Assembly: GCA_028564675.1 (NCBI GenBank)
Contig: JAOVVO010000043.1
Location: forward strand, 171,795 to 235,794
Direction: 5' to 3'
DNA: 64,000 bases
DNA from: Onchocerca lupi
Lineage: Eukaryota; Nematoda; Chromadorea; Rhabditida; Onchocercidae
Part shown: one piece after another, positions 47,222 to 61,800 of the stretch
How positions within the stretch are numbered: the stretch's first letter is position 1
How the letters are laid out: each line of letters begins with the position of its first letter
Notes under the pieces: model-generated
Seen by the model: the letters and a program-made list of their open reading frames with translations, nothing else
The model's database searches: none
What the model was told of the DNA's origin: nothing
Program-made: the position numbers and the translations under genes

Positions 47222-48978
47222 TGTTTTCCAACTGAAAAGTCCAGGATATTAGAATGAACGACACATATAAGTAGATGAATATATCTATGTAAATGACGGG
47301 AAGATATTTTTGTGAATCAGATTACTTTGTGTCCTACATCATCTCCTCCTCATTTGGTTGGTTGGAGATTTTTGTAATTAATTATAATTTTTAGCAAATG
47401 AAAATAAGCATGTCACTTGAGAAGAAATAATCTTGTCTTTAGATATTATGCCAATGCTCTGAAGAACGATAAGCTGGAATAAATGCATTCGAAACGAAGA
47501 CACTATTGAAATAAACTTAAGTTTCTGAACAGTCATTACGCCAAAATTGATGTAGTGTTACAAGAGAAGTGAACAAAATACAAAACGAGACAGAAAAATT
47601 CAGATTTACAATATGACTAATCCAGATTTTAATAATTGTAGTAGCTATAAGTGTCTCCAGCTGAAAGCTCTTATTGTATTCTTTGAAAATTATAGTTTGT
47701 ATTATCGTAAGCTTCATGTTATTCATCTATTTTCCTTTTTATTCATCCAAGTATCATGATTACTCGTCTCAGGTAAAATTACTTCGTAGAGGAAAATGAA
47801 AAGACTTATTACGAAGGAAAGAAAACTAGTTAAAAATGATTTTGAAATTGACATTTTGTTGCGCCAAGCGTAGAAATGAGCATAAACTTTCACATATTTG
47901 CATGATGATAAAGAGAAGAATGATAAACGTTAACAGCAAAACAGCGAAACGAAGCGAATAAATCCCTTCCCGCACATATACCGAAAATTCCTTCATTGTC
48001 AATACCACTTTAAACATCGTGATAAACTGAAGAACACAAATTAATTGTAATGCTGTTTCCTGCTTATTTCAAATACAAGATAATTTGTGGTGCCTGAACA
48101 GCTTAACTGATAATGCTATAGTAACCATTATTTCATAACAACAGATTGTTTCTACCATTGATCTCTGAATGCCTATCATTTCATTTTACTTCATTAAATC
48201 CAAGTGAAGATGAGAATCGAAATTTTTTCAGAACAAGTAAAGGAAAGATGAAAAGTTCTTCAATTACGATCAAAAGATTAGAAAACATTAGAATTCATTA
48301 AATACCGGAAAAGATTCTCAATTTTCTCTAACAAATCTTAGAAAATCCGCAAATACCGAAGCTTTCAACTTTCCTGACCGCTTTCAGATCTTTTAATAAA
48401 TACAATTGAATAAAATCAATTCCACTGAGCATATTATAACAATAATAGTAAAAATATGAAACATTTGCAATGAAAAGCTAATATTTCATTCGTTTTTATA
48501 AATACATCACCTGATAGATCGTGATTTTAACTTGCGGAAGTATAAATAAATTAAATCCAATTATTTTTTGTAGTAATGACATATTTATCACTTTCTATAA
48601 AGAATTAGTGATCGATATTCATACGCTTCAGTTTTTATCTGAAAAAGAACCGGCAACATTTTTTCCCATTCCTAAAATCGATTTGTTTTTTGATTGCAAA
48701 TAGGTAAATTTCGGTTTTATCTAATGCTTGATAAAGAAAGCAGTTGAGAATTAAAGAATCAAAAGTATTATTATAATTAAATACTATAATGATTTGCTCC
48801 TAACCAAGGACGAAGGTAAAAGGCTCATCTCATACTTTAACGATTATATGTTATACTTTTCTGACTTGCTCCCAAATATCACATTTCTCTGATTCGTTCA
48901 TGAGAAATATTCTCGAGGATCCTTCGGAAATTCAATTAATTTCTCAAAACATGTTAAAAATTGAAATTTCAAAAAAGC
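47222..48978. other. Region upstream of the 113-aa gene
   Basis: About 1.75 kb. A minus-strand frame at 47826-48017 contains a strongly hydrophobic run (LRFAVLLLTFIILLFIIMQI) but has no splice or homology support. Otherwise nothing is recognised. Confidence 0.4.
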
Positions 48979-48992
48979 ACAGTGAATAATTC

Positions 48993-49770
48993 TCGCACAA
49001 ATCACGTAGGCTGTAATTATTCTAGTTACCACTGTTAAATATATTTTTTGGGCTTCCTGTGTATTCTTATGAAAGATAACAGCCATTATTCCAGAACTCC
49101 CCTTGAAAGTGTTTTCTTTCGGAATAGAAAACTTTGTAATTTCATGCAAAGCTCCGGTCAACGGGATGAAAAGCTTCAAACGAAATCTGCCCATCAATGG
49201 GATGGGAAATTTTGTTTGGAAAATGCTTCTTATGGTGAATTAAAGGAATCATGTGAAACCTTTTCTCCTGGGCAAGCACGGTGAGATTTTCTTTCTTTAT
49301 CCCACAAAGATGTTGGAATGTAGAAGGTGTGACTTATCAATTTTTTTGTTTTCTTATGATTCATCTAAAATTGGAGTATTCCCGGAGTTTAAGGCTTTGG
49401 AATGTCGGAGATCGCGTGAACCCGAAATATAACGGAAACTCCACCCAGAAATTGCCAATCCCTTCAGACACACTGCAAATGAAAGTGTTCAAAGGGAATG
49501 CTGACAGTTTTCGCATAAATCACGTAGGCTGATCCATTCCATTTTCTGCTCAGCGATGTTGTGTTTTTTAGGCTTCTTATGTGTTTGTATGAGAGGTGGC
49601 GACTGGATATGTGTTCTGGGGTCTCTCCGTGGGATTGGTTTCTCCGGTGAGTGTGAAGAAAGGATTTGTGTGAAGTTTGTTACCTCGGTAAGTAAGGAGA
49701 GAAAGCTATGTGGAAACCTTTTCCCCGGTGAAATGAGGACAATGGAATTTTCTTTCTTTTTAGTTTGATT
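48993..49770. repeat. Diverged tandem duplication 5' of anillin
   Basis: Three landmarks recur in the same order about 456-520 bp apart: TCGCACAAATCACGTAGGCTG (48993) versus TCGCATAAATCACGTAGGCTG (49511); GGGCTTCCTGTGTATTCTTA (49050) versus AGGCTTCTTATGTGTTTGTA (49570); and an ATGTGAAACCTTTTCTCCTG-like element near 49250 versus ATGTGGAAACCTTTTCCCCGG near 49707, each followed by TTTTCTTTCTTT. The copies have indels between the landmarks. They lie immediately upstream of the first anillin exon and are less AT-rich than their surroundings. Confidence 0.75.
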
Positions 49771-49811
49771 TCAGTGATATTCATTCGCGAGCTCCTGCAG
49801 GAAGTTTCAAA

Positions 49812-52800
49812 ATGGGTAGAAGACGCGGTCATGTAAGCTTTTTTGTCAATTTCTAAATTAGATAGATTTTACTCAAGTATCATTTCACTAATATAGTAAA
49901 TTCAAAATGATTATGTTCAGATTTTTCTTTTTTCTAGAAATTTTGAACATATTTCATCTGACGAAAGCTTTATCTAGGCATAAAGATTTCAAGTTTTTGT
50001 TTTTTATATTTGAAAAATTTAATTATCGTATCTAAAAAACAATGAACGATATTCAGAATATTGATAGTTACGTAGTATACGACTATAGTTGCAATGGCTA
50101 CAGGTATGAGTGCGGTAATGTACGTCGCAATCTTGGAAATGTTATTATTTTATTAAAAAAATCTTGTAAAAAGTTGAACTTGTTAATTTGATTTCCTTAC
50201 TATCTTTTTATTTATACATTGGTCACATTTGTTTCTTAGGGTTTTACAATCTTTCTTTAGAATTACTTTTCGAGAATATTTTTTTTATCCATTTGCAACT
50301 CAAATTTCTCGTAATTTGGAAGTTTTGAAATTTCAATGTTATGAAATGAATAAGATTTGTCGTCAGTCAACTATAAAATATGCGTATATTTGTTTAGAAT
50401 TCTACAGTTTCCTTTGAGAGAATATGAACAGGAGTGATTAAAGTTTGAATCTTATATTGTCCTCGATATTTTTTTGTTAACTTCACATATCTCTAATAGT
50501 TGGGCAACAACAATTTCAAATATTACTGTTAGATTTTGAAGAAGTCTAATGGTTGCAAATATCCATTATTAAATGATGTGCATAGTACACTCTGTTTGTA
50601 AAATCATGCTATGTACATCCTTAGACAATAAAAATGGCGAGATTATCAACATGTCGCGAAATTCGGCATAACTTACTGCGTTTTTCTTTTCAGCCTAATG
50701 CGATCGATCTTCCACAGCAAACGGCAGAAAACAAAGAAATAATATATGAAGACATGAAGATTTCCTCTGAGATACGGAGCAACGAGCCAAAAATACCATC
50801 TGTAACTGATGTCGTTAGTTCATTCATTCATTGTTAAAACTGTTTTCAATCACTTAAATGACAAAGTTTGTCCAATTGGAGATCAATATTTATCGTATTG
50901 TAGGCGAATCTGCAAAAGCTATAGGATAGATCGTGATATTATTTGTCCATTTATATTCAAAGATGAAATCAGTTAAGAATAAACAAAAAGAAAAAAAAAT
51001 ACTTAAAATGACTTCAGGATTTTGAGCAAAGTAATGCGGATGAAACTGAAAATACATCCGCAGCGAATACTCAAACCATCACTACAGTCGATGGGGTTCC
51101 AAATTTTTCTATTTTTTCAAATGCGCAGATTTAACTTTTCGTAAAGTATTTTCTGGGAGGTCAAAGTAAATCATTAAGCTAGCTATTTCAACCACGCAAG
51201 ACATCGAATTGAAAAATGAACACGACCGTAATGACATTCATGCGATTTCGGTGTCTAAAGATTTAAATTTAAAATCTCTGGATTCTAAAATATCTCTATT
51301 TTCTGGTTAATTAGTATCCATTACTACTGCAATCATTTAGGTGGGAAAATGATGCTATAGACAGTGCTTATGCTATGTCGCTACAATCTAGAAATTATCA
51401 AGCATTTGCTGATTAAGTTGATGTTTTTTTGAATAGTAGTTACTGTGAATAATGCTACAAATTTGCTGATATTCAGAATAGTAACACTGTCAGAGAAATT
51501 TGTTATGGCTTTGATCAACAATATTTATTCCCACAGCGAAGTGAGACATCATTAAGTATCCGCAGTGAAGTGAGTCCTTTCTTCATTGGTAAATATTATT
51601 ATAAACATAAAATCAGCTTTGAAGTACTGCTGACCGTTTTCTTCTCATTGATTCATCATATGTGAGAAAATGTTTCAAAAAACTTAACAAAAAAAAAAAA
51701 CATTTTTTGAATGCTCTTTGTTTACTGAATTAAAAGTGATTGAATTGATTATTGTACTGCTGTCCGGTTTCCATTTAGACTCACTGACTGTAATCATATG
51801 ATATTCTTTGTGATATTGAAAACTGCTACTTTTCGCTCTCTTCCTTTTTCTATACAGTGCCTTAAAAGAAAAGAAAAAGTTTAAAAAATTGCGAAAATGC
51901 ATTAATTTTTGCGGAAGGTGAAGTTACGGTAAAAATTATAGTTGTATAATGTAAGAAAGCCATACAGTTCGAGAGTGCAGCAGACTAACGCTGATCCATT
52001 GTGGGGCTCTTGTTTCGAGGTTTGCAATATAACTTCGTTATTTATTGAGCAAACACTTGTAAAGAATATTATCTGATTAACATACATTATAATCATTTGC
52101 TTTGGTCAAAACGAAAGCTACAGTGTATCATCTTAAGTAAAAATTGATTTGATCATTTGAATTGATTTCTTTAAAAAAAAAAAAAATAACTTGATTTAGT
52201 GTTTTTATTTTTTCGCTAAACGTTTATCCTTTTATTGAGCATTTTTATATCATACTGAGATTGTTGCTAATGCAATTATAGCGAAAAGCAATAAAATTAT
52301 CCTCCAGTATCTCATTCTGTAGTGGTTTTGCAGTCAAATGGACATTGATTTCAAATAGTTCTTTAGCTGAAATATTTTTGGGACTTTTAACATATATATA
52401 TTAATGTTTGTAGCTTCATCTGGATTTTGATGGATTCCAAAATCAAAATACCGCAACATCACCGGAAATTCTTCATAATAAAGTAACAGAAAATTATTTT
52501 TCTTTGTTCTTGTGGAGATAAATATAATAAAACAATATTACTACTCAGAATAATTTCTGTTTCAGGAAAGCTCTGATCTAAATATTACTCAAATTTCGAA
52601 TATGTCTGGACAAAAATTTGTTTCTATATCGAATGAACATTTTTGTATTGAGGTAAATCTTTATTGCTTTAAATATTTATTTCAGCCTATAAAGTCATGT
52701 AATCTGTCATTACTTTATTAAAGTCATTTGTGTTATGTTATTAATTGAAAGTGATATTGAAAATGGTTAAAATATGCAGTTCAAAAACTGAATAAAAGGC

Positions 52801-55800
52801 TAAGTTAACTGACGTTCTGATAGCACTGTTATTGCTTCGGGCATGTGACATTTTTATTGAGATTATAAATGATTTTTTTCAATTAAGTCATGATGCAGTT
52901 CAAATGAATAATACGAGCGCTATAGACAAGCACATGTCATTCTCTTAGAAAAACTTATCCAATAATATTAATTGATCAAGACTGATATATTTTACATTCA
53001 CTTTATCTCTTGCAATTTTTTTGGCAGTTATTAATATGCAAATATAATCAATATAAAAAAGATCAAGAAGACTAAATTAGAAAGCGTAATGTGCAAGCTT
53101 TTTTTTCAACGAAATGCATTTTTAGCGAAATGATCAGTTAGGGTTGTTGATTGGAGGGATTCAGCTTTTTTATCAAAGGGAATTTTATTCACTTGAGTAA
53201 TCTTCATGTTTTTATTAGTTCATACAAGAAATAGTTTTTTTGGTATATTTAATGTATGAAGCATTGAAGAAATCATTTTCTGTAAAAAATCTTTTCAAAA
53301 CTCATTTTCACTTTGCAAGTAGAGCGAATTTTTAGTCATGCGAGGAACTAAATCAAACGAGAAGTTCGAAAGTTGTCATAGAAAGATTTATCTTAACTTT
53401 AAAAAGCAACTTGCTTATCAAAGTACATTAGAAACATACTTTCTGCTAATTGTTGCATTTAATTCATTTTTCTGTGAACATTTCAGAAATAAGACAAGAA
53501 TTTCCGCATTTTTTGCAGTATTTATCAGTGTCTTACTTTAGTTAAATACAGATAAATGTATTGGCAAGGGGTCTTAGAACTCCAATTTTATTTCTTTTTG
53601 AAACCGATAGATTTTTTGTTTGAATGCACCAAAGGAATGTCCATTAAAATATAAGCATGGCTTGAAATTGTAAAGTTGTTGTTGATGTGAAAAATTGGAC
53701 TGTTTATCTAACAGTTGATACATGGATCTCTAAATAAATATAAATTCTGAAAAAGAGTGGTGTCTTTTTCTGACAATAATGAAAATTATCGAGGTATAAG
53801 TTATCAAAAAGTATAGAAGTTTCAAAGGAAAGTTATTTAAAACATGGTTTGAACAGCAAGATCTGTTGACTTTATTACTTTTCAGGGTTCGCATAATGGA
53901 ACATATCGAGCTTCTGACGATTGTCTTGCCACTGTATGTGGTGAAGCATGTGTTAATTCACAGTTTGTGCCAAGATGGAGAAGTCTTTCTCTTTCTGCGG
54001 TTTGTTAAAAATTTTTACATAACAAAATGATAGCATATCAATTATTGAGCTATTTTTAGTAGATGCTTTCAATTATGGATGTGAATTTATTAAATTTTTA
54101 TCTATCAATTTCAACTAAATTTAGGTAAGGAAGCTGCTGTGTGGACTTATCAGAAATTTTTTGTGTCTGTTTAGAACAGACAAAAAAAAAATACATACAT
54201 GCATGTTTAAAACACATAAAAAAGACTGGATCGAAGAAAAAAGCTTAAAATGCAAAAATAGAGAATTCAAGATCATCTATATTTTCAGCAAAATTGTAAT
54301 CATGCTACGATCTTAACGACGAGTGAAGATATGAACACTGCAATTGATGAAAAAGTAAGTGGATAGATTTCAACATTTTCCTCAAAGCAATTTTCCTCTT
54401 CATTTGGAATTTCGCTAGATGTCTTAAATTTTTAACAGTGAAATCTTAATCTAATTTTAGGTTGTTTCAATCTCAGAAAACGACCTTTCAACATCGGATA
54501 CCAGATTCCCATCGAAATATAATCACAATATTGTTAGTTTTGAATAATTACGCTCCTACAACAGTTGCTTTAATTTCATCATGTCGGTAACGTAAACTAA
54601 ATTTTTTGATTTCTCATATTTGGAGAATTAGATTCCTCCTATAAGAATCAAGATTTTCCATGAATTTGTTTCATAATTACTGAAATGAGGATATTATTTT
54701 TTTACTGGAAAAATGGAATTTTGTTGCCCAAATCTTTTCAGCCTGAAATATTGCTGACAGCATCAGAGCATCAGAAAATGCCACCGAAGAATTCGCATGA
54801 TTGTATATCGTTAACTGAACAGCCATCTAACTTTTTACTTTCAGCTGTGAATAGCAATAAGAGTTTTAATGATTTTGTTTCATGGGTCAGTGGTTATATT
54901 TTAAGAGATCTTTTAAATTGAAAATGTAATCATCTGTATCACATAAATGTAATTTCTAGGGTAATATTACCCCTTCGGTGGATTTGCATACATCAGTATC
55001 TAGCGATAATGATATTACAACAGAAGTGGTAAGCAAGAAATTTGTAAATTCGAATGTCACCAGAATACTTTTAAGATCCATTTTTCTTGACAAACATGAC
55101 TTTTTAAGAAAAGAATTCCTTTTTTGACAGTCTTTTAAAAGTTTGTTCACTTTAAAGGACACACCACTGACTTATATGATGCTAAACATCGATCACAAGC
55201 CAGGATGTGATTTCAACCAAACACAAATTAAGCGTGAAGAATATGTTAAAAACAAAGCAAATGTTGAACAAAATATGAAGGTCGTAAGCTATATATTACT
55301 GTGTCATTATAAATATAATAATGAAAACTAAATAAAAACTGCAAATTGGATTTTCTATGCATTTTAATTTAAAAAGCTCTAATGCTTTGTTGTACCTGTT
55401 GATTTATTTTACATATTTAGTCAAGGGAAATGTGTTGAGACTTTAAATTCAAGGATCTTAACTAAAAAACAAGTTGAGTTATATAAGCACTTGAAGAAGA
55501 GGGAAACATGCAAAAGCGAAAAAAAATGATAAGTTATTATCATTTATAATTATAAAAAGCATTTTCTTAAAAGAAAAAAACACCGCTGCAGTGTCTTGAT
55601 TTACATTTGTAGCATTCACTTTGCTTACCTTATGTAAATAAAAATCTTTTTTCTGGTTCAGGTTTGTAAGTTTTTTATTTGAATTTTTGATTAAATTTAA
55701 AATGTTCTGTTGTTCTTTTTTTGTTAACATTTTTTTTATTTTATCTTAATCAGATTTCTCCAGGAATTATCCAAAGACGGGTTGAAAAAAAACTGCTTTG

Positions 55801-58800
55801 TCACGCAGCGTACTATCATTCATCCAAGAAGTCACTTGGAAATGCAATGTTTTCCGAATAGTACATATGAGTTCAAATATCAGGATGCAAAAGATCGAAA
55901 AGATGGCGATACGCAGACGGCTACTTTACACAGAGATCAGTATTCGCAAACTAAGGAACTTATAGTGACTCAGTCATCAGAGGTAAACTTGTATTTTGAG
56001 ATCGGACATTTTCGCTTTTAATCTTTCAGTTCTTTGCTTTTTTTGTTGCAGGACATGAATCGGGCAGTTTCTGTACTGAATATAATGTTACAGCGACGTT
56101 TAAATAACGGTGGAAGTCAGAATGGATCGTTTACTCAGGAAGGATTGAACAGTTTTTATTCAACACCATCCGGTGGTCCAAAATCGCCACAAAAAATTTT
56201 GAATTTTCAAAGCTTCGCAGTTCGTTTTCTTGAAAGTTTATCATTACATTTAGTATCTCGTACCTCTTTTATATTATTTTAGAGTGCAATACGTCGTTTC
56301 TGTAAGTTAATAAATATCAGGCCTGAGAGTTAATTCGCTTTTCCTGTTTCAGAAAACTAACGGATTGAATGATTTTGTTGATAAAAGTGATGCACCATTA
56401 TCACATTCAAAACATTTGTCATTCGGACCTGAGGTTATTTTCATTTGAGTCATTCACTTCTACTACTCAGAAATAATTGGCTTTTGTCACTTAGGTGAAT
56501 TGCTCTCCTTATACCAGTGATACTCATTTATGATATCATGTTAATACGATTTCAATTTTCCAGTTGCAAAAGACTTGAATTGTACTTTTGTTTAACTATA
56601 AAATGCTTAATTTTACTAGGCAGTTTTCGGTCCCACTAACAAATATTGCTTAACAGAAAATAGATTTGCATAAATTACAGAAACTGCATAGTTATTTAAG
56701 ATAGAGAAAAAAAAAGCAATAGTTGCGAAACAACAGTATGAATACATAGAATCGAAGGAAAATCTTCTAAAACGATATTGCCACGAAAACAGTTGTGAAA
56801 AGACATCACAAAAATCAGGTAGCGATGGCCGTTCAACGATTCGGTATGCTTTATAATTAGATTAGATTGTAGGAACGCACTAGTATCTTTTGATAAGGAA
56901 ACATTAGTAACTTTCGCTAGTAATTATAATTATTTTGTGGCGATATTTTGTTTGAGAAATTCCAGTTTCTGGAAACAAATTATATTTATGGTTTCTCAAA
57001 ATGTGCTTTCTTTCAATTCGCAAGAATTCATCAGCTAATTTTTTAAACCTGTAACAAAGATACAAACCAAAGTTCTGCCATAGTATTTTTGATGACTTTT
57101 TCTTGATCATATATATATATATATATATACTACGTATAGTAATTGTTTGAATCGTTTCATACTCGACTGTAATCTCAAATGCAACAGTTTTGTAAAATAA
57201 TAATATCTCAGTTAAAATTCGCTCGTAAAAAAAAACGATGCACACTAAAACATACTGAAATATTAAGTGATGCCGCATACTTCTAATTAAATCATGTTTA
57301 ATCAAAAGTAGACAAAGTACGAAAAAAAAAAGCAAAAAATAGTTGTTACCTCTCACGATAGTCATACAAAAATATTTTCCTAACTGATCATCATCATGTC
57401 AAAGTTAATATATAATTTGTTCTTTGTTTTTAATATTTTGGTGGTAATTTACTATAAAAAATAAAGTTTGTAGTCAGAAATAGTATACTACTATGCTATT
57501 GCATATATTATAGCGATCGTTTACCGAGAGGACAAACACGTAAATTGGCGTCACTGTTTGAAACGATGAGTGATGCAGCGAATGTAGAAATGTTGCAAGA
57601 AATGGATCATTTGAAACGGCGCGGTAAGTCAGTTCCGCCGAACATTATTAATAAAACCTGTCATCGAGAGCCTGAAGTCAATATCAGAGAGCATTTTCGA
57701 GGTTTGTTTTATTTATTTTCTAGAAGCTCGATTCTATTCATTTGATTTTTTTTTATTTTCCAGCTTAAAAAGAGTTAAAGTTCCAGACGATTTAATCTTA
57801 TAATGATGGTTTATAATTGACTGCAAGCATGGGATGACATGAAATTATTTAGATCTAACTATTCCATGCAGAAGAAATGGATTTGATGAACAATTTGTTA
57901 GGGACAAACGGATTGTTCAAAGTAGCGTACGCAGCATTGTAAATCGGTCAGATTTTACGTCTTTGTTTTCTTTATTATATTAGTTTTTTCCTTGTTTGTG
58001 CATAAATATTGTTTTTAGATTTGAATCGGTGTCGGCTCCAAATAAGTTTCAAAATTCACCGCGAGCGCTTCAAGTTGACATAACACCACGAAAACCAATG
58101 CATCAAAAGCAATACTCACAGTATGTTAAAAGCATGTTAAAACCAGTTCGGGTGTCATCAATTACAAAAGTATTCGAAATTTTTGCATATGTTCTTCAAT
58201 CTAATTACAGTGTCTGTAGTATTACAAAGTCTCCTTCATTACGATCAGATGAATGGAATGAATACGTAGGTCGAGGGAGTCCCTCGCAAAATTTACCGTA
58301 TGACATCACGAGTTGCGCTAATGTTTGGGATCAGCAACAATACGAATTAGGATTGCATAAAGTTTTCTTTCTTTACATTCATTAATTTTTTAATATGAGC
58401 AAAAATAGCTATGGTTTTTCTAATACAATAAAAATGTTTAAGAAATTCGAATTCGTTTGCTATTTGGAACTTATTTTCCAGGGAATAACTAGCCTGAAAC
58501 GTTATGACAGCAGTTACAGCAGACTACCAAATGAGGTAGAGGATTTACACATTCTAGTAGATAATTGAAGGAATGAACGGAAATAATTTTTTAGTTAGAA
58601 ATTCATGTTTTTGTACCACCATTACTACTAATTATTTTAGAAAGGTAACAGCGTAAATCAGCATTGATGACATCCTTTTTCATCTATAAACTATCGGATA
58701 AATTTTTATTCCATATTAAATGCAGATCATGATGTATTGATGTTTGAATGGAGGCTTAGTACATCGAGAGTTTATTACAGATCTATGACCGAATAGACAA

Positions 58801-61800
58801 TTCCAGTAGTAAAGATTTACTGATTTTGAGAAAAAATGATTTCTTGTTCACATATATGCATTACTCAACACTCACTGTATTATTTGTAAGACATATTGTA
58901 GATCCTCAGTCGGGATCCGTCTTATGTTCTACAGACACACATTCGTCAAATGAATTATAGTCCTGAGGTACAATCGAACTATCATATGGCTGTTATTACT
59001 GATCAAAAACGTAAGGAAATTTGTTGTTCATTTTCATTCTTTAGGTAAGGTGAAATCCATTGATTTCTCGGTCGTTCTGTATTAACTTTATTTTATGGCA
59101 TTCATGATTTTTGTAGATTCTTATGAAAAAAAACTTGATAGCGAAATTGTGGATCATGTTGCTGAAGTGGAAAAAGCATTTGATTTCGTCAACAAGGTTT
59201 GCTTTGACTAACTTCCAAATTGAAGTCTCATAGTTAATTTGCTGTAATCAAGGTCTCATAGTTGATTTGTAATCATATCAATTTAAATTTTGACCAAATA
59301 TGTTTTAGACGGAGTCGCTAGCAACTCCTGGTCAACAATGTTCGCAAGAATCTTTGGGAAAATCATCATTGCCCCATGCAAAGGCTAGTTATTTTGTTTT
59401 TATGATAATTTCTACATTTATTAAGATTATGCATCACAGAAATGTAAAATATTTAACTCATTACCATAAATTGTTACGTCTTGTGGCGATATAAACTTTT
59501 CATCACTTTATTCTTTTTTTTATTGTATTCGTTGCTTCCGATATTTATAAAAACTTATCAGATTCCACTATACCATGATTTGGAAGGAGAATACCGTAAA
59601 TCACCAAATGGTGACATCCCTACTCGTTTTTCCCCAATTGTTTATTCGCCACTTCCATCTATTGGCGAACAATTGACAACTTATGAACACAAAAATCCAG
59701 TAGTAAGTTTATTTTGTTATTTAAAAATTGTTTCGAAAGGTGATTCTTTCGGAAATTTAAGTTAAAGACTATTGAATATTGAAACTGTTGATCGTCTTGT
59801 TTATCTTCAAAATCTAAAATTTTAAAGCGACTTTTACAGGTGTAACATTTGTGAATAAGATTTATTTCTTGATACTGATAATTTTGACTGATAAGATTGA
59901 CTTTTCTATTTACCGGCGTTTGCCAACATGTAAGATGTAATTAAAATAATCATCTGAACCAGAAATTATTATTTTCAGATGAAAAGTTCCAAGCTTGGAA
60001 CTCACATGATTACAACGGATCCAATGGCTACTTCCACTCCTCTTGATGATTCGCCAGCAGCTAATAGTCGTATGCATACTTCTGCAAGTTATATGTCTAA
60101 TCGAAGTGGCATCTCCTCAATAACGGCTTCGACAGCGCAAGAAATCATTCAATTGCAACAATCAGATATAGGACTGCAGGTAATGATGATATACTTCTAA
60201 TTTTGATTTGGATCCTAATAAAAATAGATTCGTTTGTTTAAACTCTAATCGCTCAATCTTTGATACTGATACAATTATTGTGCACTTCTTAGCTGCAGCA
60301 CTCGTTATTTTGACAAAATAATCGAAATTTTTCGAGTTTATTGTATTACCTGTTTATTTTCATTATTTCTTCAGTGTAAAAGATCATTCCATGTTGAATC
60401 CTTAATATATAGAGTTTTTCTTCTTCTTTTTTTTTTTTTTAAGTCAATAAAGCAAGAGATAATGATACAAGAAGGTCAGATTGCGCAAGCATCGTTAGCA
60501 TTAACGCACTGTAAGAAGAACAACAGTTTCAATGGAACTCTTGTCGAGGCTAGTTCATCATTTTATATATGAAGAACACTTACTTATCTGATGCTGTAAA
60601 TGTTCATATTAGCAGTTCTTGAATTAAATTATGGTTCTTTACATTTTTTTTGTTCTGTAAAAGTTTCTGAACAAATCTAAAAAAAATCTTGAAAAAATCA
60701 AAAAAAAAATAGCAAAGAAATATTTTTGAACGGAAATCCCCTGTGGATATTTTGTGTTATAATTACAGCTAAGCGCTCAGCGTGGTTTGTTATTGGCACG
60801 CGAACGGCTCTTGGCATTGCAAAATGAAATGCAACGTTTGAAAACACGTCGACTTGTAAAGGAATCGGTTCCTCTATTGGTGAAACGTATGCGTGGAGCT
60901 ATCGACCTTACATCAATTAACGTTTATCTCAATCGCAATTTTTGCATTCGTAATATTGATGAAAGTAAGTTTATGTTTGCTGTGGAGAAGCTTTCTGTAA
61001 TTTGAAATGAAGTAATGAAGTACAATTTGAAATGATACACTTATTTATTATTATAATCAATGTTACTTCTCTTTTCCTTGACATAAACAAAACTATCTTC
61101 ATCTAGATGTTTCGTATGCTTTTGTTATCCTTCTAAAAACTGATGAACAAGTAGAAGCTACTCAAACAGTTACGTTGATGGACACGCGAGCTTTACGTGT
61201 TAGCAAAGTTCATTTTTCTGATCAGATTCGCTTCACAAATCTACCAGTCGATTTTAAAGTGCTATTGGAAATTTACGCTTTGGTAACAATAATTTCTGTT
61301 TGTTCGTAGTATTTATAATTTTTAAAATATTTGTGTATTTCATCCAAGTGTTATCGTTTGTTCCTTTGAAAAAAGAAAAAAAAAACTTAGCTGAGGAAAC
61401 AATTTCTTACCAGCATTTTTGAATCTTGATCTTGATCTTGAACCATTTTTATGTTTTTTGGTGACATATATTAATTTAACTAATGCTCCTTTCTCAATTA
61501 CAAGCTGTTGAATTTTGCATCCTCTGAACTTTATTTGATATTTTTTCTGTGTCAAAGTTCACAGTCTTGAACAGACGGTTTTCTCTTCTCATTCTGTTGC
61601 CGAAATTATATTTTGTTCTTTTATCAAGAAGTAGTACATTTTCAGAAAATCAGTGAAAATCGTCGCTCGGATGATTATTCATGCAGCATGTTGAAAAATA
61701 AAGCGAAATCGTTGTTGAGTCCGTGTTAGTTCTGTATTGCTCTATAAAATCCGCTATTACCTATGAAATTTTTTTCGCTCTTTTGCTATTTCAGAATTTA

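Noticed and set aside
47826..48017. Minus-strand frame with a hydrophobic run, possible signal anchor for the matrixin
   Set aside because: No phase-compatible donor leading to the catalytic exons; hydrophobicity follows from T/A-rich sequence.
56904..57365. 153-codon minus-strand frame within an anillin intron
   Set aside because: Rich in Ile, Tyr, Lys and Phe from A/T runs, includes a translated AT repeat, and lacks any recognisable motif.
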